Positions 32,780 to 44,700 of a DNA stretch of 64,000 nt are shown here, piece after piece. Within the stretch, counting starts at the first letter, position 1; every line of letters begins with the position of its first letter. Origin of the DNA: Candidatus Endomicrobium embiratermitis (GTDB lineage: Bacteria; Elusimicrobiota; Endomicrobiia; Endomicrobiales; Endomicrobiaceae); contig WQYI01000003.1 in NCBI GenBank assembly GCA_009781315.1, forward strand, positions 62,001-126,000. The letters run 5' to 3'. Position numbers and translations under genes: made by a program. Below the pieces are notes generated by a model. It had not been told where the DNA came from, made no database searches, and worked only from the letters and a program-made list of their open reading frames with translations.

Positions 32780-35700
32780 TTACGCTGCCGCCAAAATTGC
32801 GCGGATTCCTTCCTGCTGTTTGTCGGCTTTAGCATGTTCTACTTCAAGCTTAGTAGTTTTTACGATACCGAGCATAAACAATAAATCGGCTATAGCCTGC
32901 GGTCTGTTTTTAGATTCGACTTTATTGTCTTCCAAATCCGAAATAATGGCGTTGATTGCTTCCTGCGACGCCTCTTCTACCTGCGCGGTTTTCAAATTTT
33001 CCGTAGATATGTCATATTTGCCAAGAACTTCTCTGGCGTCTTTTTTATTATCCAGAGATTGTCTTATCTCATCATCGCTAAGTCCGTTTATTTTTGCCAT
33101 TACCAGCGCCGTTCTGTAAACGTCGGCATTTGTTTTATACGCAAACGTTTTTTCGCCGAATCTGTCAAGCAAAAGCTTCTCGAGAATTCCCTGCACATAA
33201 CCTTGCGCCTCTTCTATTGTTTGCAAGGTATTTGCTTTGGAAGTATTCAAAGCTTCGGCAACTGCTTTTATGGCAGACTTATCGCCTTCGTTTAATTTCT
33301 TTAACTCATAATACAGCCAATCTTCCTGGGCAGTTGTTACGGATACAGTTTCTCTGAAACCGGAACGTCTTGCGTTTCTGTAAATGCCTTCAGGCGTTCT
33401 TTTTACATAAGAAGTCCACGCCGATACAATGCCGAGGAAAAGGCTGTACACGTCTATATTTATTCCTCTTGTCGCCAAAAGTTCCAAAACTTCATAATCT
33501 ATAACCAAAGCTTTTGCCCCGCTTGTAATAGCTTTGCGCGCGGATTCCGCTATCGCGTCCGTATCAACCGTATTGTCGTTATAATTTCCGCTTATGTTTA
33601 TATACTCGCCGTAGTTGTCTATACCCGCTATATTCTCGGTATAATATGCGGATTTAATTGATATTATAGCCCCGGAATTTTCTCTTTTTATAACGGAAGA
33701 TATATTTTTCAAACTGTCTTTAATCTCGTCGAACTCTTGTTTATTTAACGAATCAAAATCAAAATTTACTCCGTCAACGCCTATCCAGTTTGTTCTCAAC
33801 GCTTTTAAACCTTTATTGGCTATCAATTTTATAATCGCCTCGGCTTCCGCTTTATTTGCGGGTTTAAAATTGAGAGTAACTCTTTTGTCCTTCGCGTGCG
33901 CTTTATCAATAAAAGTTTTCAAAGCGGCGGTATTATTTTCAAAATCGGCAACCGTCGTCAATTCTACGGAGAGTACGGTAGCTATAAGCGCGTCTATTAT
34001 ATTAGCGTCCTTTATCTTTGACACGTCTATATTGGTAATCAGCGGGAGCTGATTTCTCATATCGTCGCCTTCTCTGTTTATTCTCTGCGTTTCCGCCGCC
34101 ACTTTAAGTTTATTTTCTTCGGACATTCCGTTTGTAAAGTTGGAATATCCTTTATCTTTAGCCTGCGCGTCTTCAGCAGCATTGCGCGTTATCGCAAAAA
34201 CAGCGGCTTGCGGAGCGGCTACGCTAATATCGTTGAATGAAATATCCGACGCATTTTCAACTATGCCGACCAAGCCGTCTAAATTGTCTACGACATGTTT
34301 ATATGCATCGTAAGAGTTCTGAAGATACTCAGGATAATAATATATATTGACTGCAAATCCGTTTTCTTGCTCTATAGTTCTTTTGTAAAGATGTTGAGAA
34401 CCGGAATGCTCGACGACTCTAAGCGACGCTATCGTCTGTTTAGAAGCTCTGCCCATAGGCATAATCACGTCAACATTTTTGCCGAGCTTAGTTTTTGCAA
34501 CAGCCAATTCAATAGCCTCTTCCTCATCAGCTTCTGTGCCGAACACCATAATGTCGCGAAGTCCCGTCAGCGAGGGATAATTTTTAGAAATATATGTATC
34601 TTTAAAATTTATTCCAAGCATTTTGGCGATAGCAACGATAATGTCAAGAAGCCTTTCAACTTCTTGCCGCACGATTTTGAGCGCGCCTGTATCTTCCACA
34701 TCCTTTTGCGCCTCTTTCTCGTTAACAACAACAATCTCATATGCAACTTTCGGCACATAGTCATAAACAATTTGCATTTCTTGAAAACTCAATTTTCCAA
34801 ACGGTCCGAAAAAGCGCTGTATATCATCCGCATCAAAAAACCTTTTAGGAATATTGCGCGTCCTGTCAATATAAAAGTTTTTTTCAACCAATTCCCCGTC
34901 GCCTGCGCCATGCCCTACGTCTTTTACGGAATTAACGCTTATGTACCATTTTCCACCAGGCTTTGTAATCCTTTTTAACTCATTTAAAATGGTCTCGGTC
35001 TCGGTCTCGGTGAAATAATTCAAAGAAAGGTTTGCGTTAATCACATCAAATTGATTATCTTCAAACTGCGCCCAATCCGCTGGGTTCGCCATATCAAACT
35101 TAATTCCCTTGCTTCCGGGTATATTCGCATGCATTTTATCAAGCATCGCTTGCGAAAGTTCCGCAGAAATAACTTCGTGCCCCGCACGCAACAAGTAATC
35201 CGTATCATTCCCGCGACCGGATCCGAGGTCAAGTATTTTTAAACGCCGCTCACCCTCCGAAGTTGTACCAATATAACGATCTATCCACAGAGCGGCGGCC
35301 ACATGCTCACCAGCCTCATCATCTACAGTCCTCCTAGCAACTGCATCCCAAAACGCTTCGAGTGCTTTGCTAGTGGACAACAACTTCTCAGAGCCCGCCG
35401 GCGCTTGCGCGACCTGTGCTCCCGTGGCGCGAGCTGCGAGTACCGCCACATCCATCACCACTTCGCAGGACACTTCTTTCGTTCCTTTTGGCGCAAGCAA
35501 CGCCAGATAATCTGCCAATGACGCTGTCCATGTTACTGCCATCGCGCGCGGCACGCGCGCTACTTCTTTCCCGCCCGCGTAGAACCCGACCGTGCCTTCA
35601 GCCGGATATGCTTTCGCTTCATCGCTGTCCAGATATTTTTTCCACGCTTCCCGATTTTTTCCCTGCATATTTTTCAGGTTTTTGTCGTACTCTGCTTTCT

Positions 35701-38700
35701 CTTGCGGTTCAATTTTTCCTTTGAGGGCTCTTGCGGCATAAGCATAATCTTCCGCCAGCTTCGCAAGATTTTCTTCCTCCGGGCTCATTATTACCAGCTG
35801 CTGCTGGTCAAAAAAACTTTTGCAGATATTTGAATACTCGTCCATTTTCGAATCTGCTATTTTCACCAACAATCCTTCGTAAAAATCCTTTACAGCCTCA
35901 GCCAATACCTGTCTGCCGATTTCCAAATATTTCGCCATGTCCGCGTCGCTCATATTCGCGCTTTCATCCGGCAGAATTCCCACCATCCAGTTGTAGTCTT
36001 TGTTTTCCGTCCCTGTGCCCGACGGACGGAACGTTGTCTCAAGCTGAAACTTCATCACCTTACCGTCAATCTCGACTTCACGTTCCATAATGATCTGAAC
36101 ACCTTCTTCCGGAAAGGCGTCGTAGTTGTTGTCATACTTCCTGTCGCGGTAAATCTTCAAACCCTTAACTTTGTATTTCCCGTTCAAAAACGTTACTGCC
36201 TGACCCTTGTCAAGCGCGCGCTGTATCCAATACGCAAACCTCTTTTCAAAAACTTGCATTGCCGCCACTTTTTTGGCTATGCCTTCCGCGCCGGAATATT
36301 TCTTGAAGTCGTTCTGCGTCAGCGTTACTGTCTTTATCGTTTTACACATTTCCAAATAATTGCCCCACAGCGACTGCCCGTGAACTTTCAGACGCGCTAA
36401 CAACTCCGCAAATAAAGCCGCAGCAAGCCCGCCGTCTTTATCTTGTATGTGCGTATTTATTAATTCCAGGTTTTCTTCTCCGAAATTAACAAATGCTGTC
36501 TTCAGATTCGAAGATTTTTCCAGCAATTGCCGCACCGCCGCATCGTCGGGCTGTTCCTGTTTCGGCCTGATTTCTCCAAACACGCCGTATCCGTTGGATT
36601 CTTCCACGCCGCAGACAAATTCAACATTAGACACCTGCGCCAGTTGTTTAAGCAATTCCGTCTTATCGTCGTCGGCTTTGTACGCCCGCGCCAGATTCAT
36701 CACTTCATCAATCTCGGGAATTCGATTATCTTCCTGCAATAGCTTGAACGGCTCGTACGCTTCCTCGAGCAACGGCAATATTTGTTCCCACGTTGCCCGC
36801 GGATCGTTTAACTCCAACATACGCCGCGCAGTCCACGCCGTCCGCGCAAATTTCTTCAATTGGTCTGCCCGCTCCGCCAGGAGCGTAAAACCGACATAAG
36901 TATCCACGCATGATACAGGATACTCCAGAGCCCGGTAATGATTGGCCAAATCTTTTAGGGCCGAGGTCGTTACGTGGGATTTAACTATCACGTACAGTTT
37001 ATCTTTTTTCAGTTTGTTCTGTCTCTTCAAGTTCTCAAGCTTGTTGTAGGCCAGCATTGTCCAGGCGTCATTGGCCGTAAGCATCAGTTTATCATTCAAC
37101 CGCTTCTCCACTACCTTCAGCACCCGATCAATCTGTTCCTGCGAAAATCCCCGCGACTCCATGCGGTTTTTCAAAACGCCGCTCATAAGCAGTTGCTTAA
37201 TATTGCCCTGTCCGGCGGGAACATTTATCGTTAATGAAAACCGGTCAATGTCCGGATCCGTCGCAATCATCGCTTCATTTTTATTAGTTAACCGCACCGC
37301 CTTGTCCAAGTTCTTTAAATCCGCTCCGGCATTCTCCAAAATATAATCAACTATGCTTATCGCAACTCCGGTCGGATTGCCGGGATCAGGCATGATAGGT
37401 TCCCAGCCATTGACTATGAACGCAGGAAAACGCCCGTCCACATGCTCGGTCTGCCCTTTGACTATATCCACCGAATCATAGCCCATACGCTTAAGAAAAT
37501 CCACAAAGTTGGCCGCGTCCGTCGCGCCCGCGCCGCTGAACGCCGAGTACAATATCTTTGCCTTTTTGCGCTTTTTTTCGGTTTTGGCAGCTTGTTCCGG
37601 GTTTAATCTACCTAAAATATTAACCACCAACTCCTCTATGTGAGCATAGTATCCTGTATAGAAATCCACTCTTTTATCCGAATCAAGGTTGTTAAAACCG
37701 GCCGGCGCATTTTTGTCGCCTACCCAAGTCCATTTGTTCGGATGCTCGCGAATTTTTTGCTCAATGTCCGTATTCGGATCTGCCAGTTCCAGCGCAATAT
37801 CGTCATATTCAATGAGGTTGCGAAACGCCATAATCATCTCCTTGAAAGACGAATCCACCTGCGACATCTTTTGGCCGACAAAAAACTTAAACCCGTTAGC
37901 GAAAGCTTCGCTGTGGCTGGCTGACACAAGGAATTCAAACAGCGCCCCTGTCAAGGTATATGAATATACCGCCATCGGCACGCCTGCCACAAGTTCAAAC
38001 ATAGACACATTCGCGACATCAGCCACGTCCAGCGCCTGCGCATATGCGAAGAATTTACCGTTCATCCTGCTGTCGAAAGCAAATGTCAAATTGCCGGCGA
38101 GGATATCATCTTTAAACTCCTTGGGAAGTGAGATTGCAATATCCTTAATCCCCTGAGCTTTTCCGGCTGCTGCCGCCCGCTTGTACAGCGAGGTAGGCAT
38201 CAGCAAATCTTTCAGTGTTACTTCTATCGCGTCCGGATGCGCTTTCACATATGCTTGAAGCGCCGCAATTATAGCTTTGATCGCCGCCGTCTGCTGCAAC
38301 ATCACGGGCATGCCGATCATATTATGCCCCGTTAAAATCGGCGCATACGGACTTTGTGCAAAAAGTTCAAGTTCAAGCAGCAGTATACTTCTAAAAGAAC
38401 TATTAACCGCCGGGTTACGGATGCCGGCTGTCCCGAACTCTCTCCAGCCTGCCGCAAAAGCAAATATCAAATCATCATGCCGGCCTTCAAGTATAGCTCC
38501 CACTATGCCTTGCTTAATATACATCGGCATTCTGGGCTCATCAAGCCACTCCAATGCAAACTTTTTAGCTTTGGCCACATCTTCTGCCTTTTCCGACTTT
38601 AGCGCACCGCTCTCAATCTTGCCCGCCATGAATTTTTGCATATTGCTAAGACTGTCGAATTTCGCCTCTTTTTGCAGATATTTCTGCAGATTGTCGGGGT

Positions 38701-41700
38701 TTCCGAATTCCGCTTCTATCAGCTCCGAACCCTTCCATGGTCCTTTATGATCCGCCAACAACTGCGCCGCCACTTCTTTTGCGTACAGAGATTTAGCCAC
38801 CATCAGCCAGTCGAAAACTTCACGCTGACTGGCATCCGCCGCTTTTATTATATTGACTTTTTCGGACAATGCGATTAACGCTCTCTGCCGCTCAATCAAA
38901 CTCATCGTTGTATTGTTTATAAGATCCGCCAGATTTTTCTTGGCATCTTTCAATTCCTGCTGTGTAATCTGCTCGTCAAGAATACTTGCCAGCACATCCG
39001 AGCCGGTCTGTTTATTCTTCACTATCTCAAACATCCGCTCGGAAGGCGTCTTCCGGCTGACGTCTGTTGCGCGCGGCGCGTCCGCATCCGCAGGCGTACC
39101 AACCGTCAGCAAACCGCTTTTGCCGAGTTTGTTCTTGTAATTTTCGAGTATTTCCCCAATAGTGTTACTGACTTGATATTGATAGCCTTCAATATTCTTA
39201 TCTAATATATCCGGATTATTCACAATATACTGCGCAATTCTTTCATCTGAAGCCACACCTTTCAGGGATATTAATTTTGTCAGCCAAAGATAAAAATCGC
39301 TGCCTTTTTCTTTCTCTATTACTGTTATTATTTTTTCTATTGTTTCTTTTTTCAGATCATTTACAATTTTGGTATTTATAAAATAATGAGCCAAAAAATT
39401 TGAGGTGATAACAGAACTTATCGCCGCTACAAACAGTATGGGCACCGTAAGAGTAAAACTAAACACTAACAGGCCAATAGCAATGCCTAAGAGCGTAGTC
39501 ACAGAAGCGCCTACCACAGTCAAATTCTGCAAATATCTCGCCGATTCTTTTGTCGCATCCGCTTTAGCCGTACTATCGCTTTCCTTGATATGCGCCAGCG
39601 CAAACCTGCCCGGATTAAAGAGCATCCAAGGCAAATAAAGCAGTTCCACAACCGCCCCGGCAATCCTGCCTGTCCTGCTTTCTATGCCGCCAAACCTATC
39701 CACAATTTTACGCGTAGAATCAAGCGTCAGTATCCCTTCTGAAGAAACTGCTTTCTTCGCAGCTTCTTTGACCATAGAGATATTTTCCGGCGAATCCGTC
39801 AGGCGCAGGAAGAATCCCTGCCCGCCCTGCTCGCTGCGGAGTATGGTCAGCGCGTCATACGACGCTTCCGCAAAGTAATCGCGCACAAGGTTCGGACTGA
39901 CATTGTCCAGATATCCCTTGGCAAAACCTATCGCCCTTCTGGCAGGCTGCTCTTTTTCAGGAACAAAGGAAATGATAAACGGCAGATATTTCTGCGGCTG
40001 CGCCAGCACTTGCTGATAACTGATATGCTGATCCCCGGTGCCCTGCAACACCCATTCAATCCCAAGTTCGGTAAGATAATTCCGCAGTTCAGAAAACTTC
40101 TCGCCTTCCAGATATATAAAAGGCACGAATTTACGATTATTATCAGCCGCGTAATCCATGGCACTTTTGATCGCATCTGCCAGCGTCTGCATGTCCCTGA
40201 TATTTTCCGGAACATACAGCCCGGAAACCGACGTTTTCAATTTTCCGGCTCGCGCCTGTACCTTGACGCTCTCCATGGCGTTGACTATCGCTCCGGGTTT
40301 CCTGCTTTCTTCCTTTTGTAAGTCCTTTAGACGTTTTTCCAGCAAACCTTTGCCCAACTCCACGTACGGCTGGCGCAAATATAAGTTTTCCTGCACGATT
40401 TTCGTCGCAGGATTATCCAGATCGTTCAAATCCACGTCTGCGGGCGTATAACCTTCTTCTAATAATGCCCGCGCTATCAGCCTGTTGCCCACTGTTGACG
40501 TAATTCCATAGAATAATGTTGTAAGATTGGCATACATCTCGACCATTTTTTTAGGAGTTAGTTTCTTAATATTGCCTGTCATGCCTTGCATATTTTGCAC
40601 GTTGAAATTCTTGCTGCTTATATTTTGGCCGGACAAATTGATAACCATTCTGCCGGCATCTTTCTCTTTCAAGTAATTATCCTGCTGGACCTGCCAGTGG
40701 CTTTGCTTTATTACCACCACGTTTGCAAATCTCTCCTGCCATATACTTTCATTGAAATTTTGTTCGATGGATTTTCCGAACCAGAACAGCTCGTCCGGCA
40801 CTACCAGCGCAATGTCCGTGATGTTGTTGTCGATAATCTGGCCTGCCAGCTCCACGCTGCGATGCGTCCCTTCATTGACTTCACGAATCCCCTTATTACG
40901 GGCATTCCAGTACGCTTCTGCATCCAGATTATATAACGCCAAAAAGTCCTCCATGTGCAGGTCTGCGGTCCAGCGGCCGCCGACATTGTCGTACATTTCC
41001 ACGATGATATTTTCCGGCGCGATGCCCAGATCATCCAGTAGTCCCGAATTTATCAGGAATGCAGCCAGCCTGCTCTGCTCCACGCGGTTGGTCGTCTCAA
41101 AGAAAGTGTTGCCAAGGACAACTTTAAATATCTGCTTCACTTGATCGCGCGTAATGTTAAGACCTGCGGCGTTGGCTCTTTCAACGAGCAGGGTGATCAG
41201 GCTATTCGTATTCGTACCCAAACGCTTCTGGGTCTCCTTGTCAATTTTGAACAAGTCCGCTCCCGTCCGTTCAGTTTCATTCCCTTTATCATCTTTGATG
41301 AAATTAATATCGTGCAGCGTATTGAATACCAAGTCAGCAAAACTCTCTCCGTCTATATTATTTATATTCTGTGTGGCAGGAATGTACTTGAGCTGCAGGT
41401 ACAGCAGCTCGCTGTAGATCATCATAGTTTCGTCAGTAGAACCTGATTTTGAGCTTGGCATCACTGCTACCTGATCCCAGCCAATTCCCATTTTCTTGAG
41501 CAGGTCGTTCAATTCCGTCTCATAATCTTTCCCAAGTTCATATTCGCCCAACATCTCGGAACCGCCGTACACCACTACCTTGAATCCGTCGGCGAGACCC
41601 TTGAACGGCGTATTCTGCCCGCCGATACCCGGCTTGATAAACACCTTGATTGGCTTAGGACGATCATGGAAGAATTTCCGCTTGCGGGCGACATCGTCCA

Positions 41701-44700
41701 AGAACTTCTGTTTTCCTTCTTCCGTGTAATATCCTTGATTACCGGATTCGTCAACTGCAAATGACCCGTTGAGGACCGCTTTTGCTGCGACTCCCCAGCC
41801 AGGCTGATTATATCCGCCGTTCAGGAAATCCTTAGAGCTTTTAGAATTCGGATCCAGAACGACTTCTCTCAGCATTTTGCCCACCGCCCGTCCTGCTTTA
41901 GCCTCATTCAGGGGCATTTTAGCTACGATTTCGGCTTTTTGTCTATCGACTTGCTTAATGACTTCGTCGTCAGTTAAATTCTTCAGTTCGTTTACAAAAC
42001 CCACAACGGCTTCTAAATTAGCCAATGTCATAGCCATACTATCGTACATATTTTCCCATATAATAAAGCTTCGCTCAAAGCGTTTGGGATTAGTAATGCC
42101 TAGTTCTAGCGTTTTTCCTTTTTCCTCTTCATCCTCTATATATTTTTTTATCGCGTTCGTTAACCATTCGCCACGGATCCCGCTATTTTCCGGCACCTGA
42201 AATACCGTATACCGCGTACCATCCAGATCGCTCTGTTTAAATAAAAACTCTTCTACGCCAAGCCCAAGCGCTTTACCAAGATTTTCCGGCAAAGCTCTTA
42301 AAAGCTCTTTTATCTTACTGGCTTGTTTACTATCTGTTTCCAACAAGAGCATTTGGTCTAAGGTTTCTTTTATTTGGATTGCTAACGGCTGTTGGGAGAG
42401 GGGAAGGTCTTGTTTTTTAACAATATTAGATTTTTCGATATACTCGTCAATTTTTCCCGGATTATTGATTATTTCAAGAACGAGGTCGAAATTGCCTGCA
42501 CTTTTATCGCCTACAAAGTATTGTAAAATACTTGCGTATTCTTTAGATTTTACGTCTTCTTTCGCATGATCTAAAATTATTCCGAGAGCGTTTGCGGCTT
42601 GCGCCAGCTGCTTGTAGTTATATTTTGAATGGCCGCTGATATTTATGTAGAACATCGAAATAATTCCGATGGCAATGACGGTACTGACGAGTGTGCAAAC
42701 CAGTGCGCCTATAAACAACATGGACACGGGAAGAGCCAATACCCCGAACACTATTGATATTGGAAAAGCCGCTATAGCAGCAAATATGGCTCCGCCAAGC
42801 GCCCCTGTCACAAAAGCTGTTTCAGAGTCTTTCCCCAATTTCTCCGTACCTGTAAGTATTTCTGTTTTAGTTTTGTCAGAATAAAGTTTATGCCTATCTG
42901 CAAATTTAATAGGTTTGCGTATCATCTCAAATATATATCTGGCTTCATAAACAGCCACGGCCAAGCTTCTTACTTTAAGTTCATTGCCTTTAGTAAACGG
43001 CCTTATGAAACCATTAACCCACCAGCTGTTTCTAATCTTCTTCCAAACGCCTGAAGTTTCGAGAAGGCCGGACTTACTGCCTGCCGGTTCTATAAGCTCT
43101 CCTTTGCTGGTAATGACTTTCACTCCGGGAGTTTGTCCGTCTTTTTCAAAATATTGAGCAAACGCATCGCCGCCTGTTGATCCGTGCGTAAGATTTCCTT
43201 TTATTCCAAATTTTTCGAGGAGTCTCTTTATGGCTTTTTTTACACCAATCATAGTTTCTCCGCCGCCGGCAGCGCTAATAATTCCTTCCTTTCCTTTTTC
43301 CGGATCTTCCGTTGCCTCAATTACGGCCATCATAAATTGAATAGTGCCTTCATCAAAACCATTTTCGTTATCTTCAACAACCCCAAGCGGACCGTTCCCT
43401 AAGAACATTCCTCTTTGTTGTGCTACTCTCTCTACTTGTTTCTTATACTCATCAATGGTTTTCGGACCTACATCCATAGGCTCTCTTCCGGCAGGCACTT
43501 CATATGTTTCTGTTACCAATATATCTTTTTTCGAATATCCTTCATTAAATTGGTGCGCATCAAAATTATATGAGCCTACAGGTATCGTAACAAAATCTTT
43601 CGGAAGCACTATTTCTATCTTTTTTCCCTGAGCACGCAATTCTTTTTCTTTGTCAAGTATCTTTCCCGCGAATGTAATATCGCCTTCTTCAATTTTTGCG
43701 CCTCCCATCTTATCTTTTCCGAATTTATACGCAATAAAAGCAAAAGCCATCGGACCGCCGATTATTATTGTGAGATCTTCAACTTTACCTTTTTCGACTT
43801 GCGACAGAGACATATTGACAGTATTCATTTTCTTTGTCACTTTAGAACCGCCGAGCACCTTCAGCAGCGGACTTCTTGGATTTTTATTCACTCCTTCTAA
43901 TACTTTTAGCTCTTTAGCCATCAAATGTCCGCCGACTACTATCACCCCGTTATTTTTTAAATATTCCGGCAATTTCTCAATTGAAGCGTGACTCCTGTGG
44001 GTTGTGCCGAAAGCATCCGTCACGTATATAATGTTTTCCAAATTTCCACCGAAATTGTTGTTGAGAAATTTCTTTACAAACTCTTCGCTATTGGTCTTTT
44101 CTCCGATATCCGGTTTTTTGCGCAGGTTGCCAAGAAGAGCTATGTCTCCGTTATTCATGGCTTTTATCGTGCTGCTATTATTATCGCCTATAACATCCTC
44201 GCAATATTTCACTTCTTTTCCGGTAAGGCTGGCAATTTCGTCTGCCACCGGAGACAAATCATATTTATATAAATTTTCCTCAGGCACAAAAACAAGATTT
44301 TCATCTTCGTCCGCTTCAGGATCTGCTAAATGCGTTATTACTATGACTTTCGCGCCTCTTTCGGTCAGATAACGTATCGTAGGAGCGGTTTGTTTTATTT
44401 TATTATTATCGATTATTTTTACTTTTCCGTCTTTCTTTTCTAACTTAACATTAAGATCCGCTCTTAAGATAACCGTTTTCCCTTCAAAGAATTTTTCTCC
44501 GTATTTTTCCGCCAAATCATCGACTGTCGCTTTTCCGGTCATATCTTCTTCAATTACGGCTTTCTCAGGCAAAACCAGAGAGAGGGCGGCTGCTAAAATT
44601 TGTTTTACTTTCGTTGGCCTGGGGAATTTTTTTTCGGCTTCGTTTAGAATGCCGTCAAGGCGTTCCAATACGGCTGTGGAAGTCATGTCTACAAAAAACT

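Noticed and set aside
34733-35290. A separate methyltransferase gene after a frame break in the giant gene
   Set aside because: The frame continues without a stop on both sides and no ribosome-binding site or start is placed before the domain.
34295-37346. Many open frames of 70-230 codons on the plus strand opposite the giant gene
   Set aside because: They are antisense shadows of a long, well-supported frame. They show no known motifs and have odd Cys/Arg/Phe-rich compositions.
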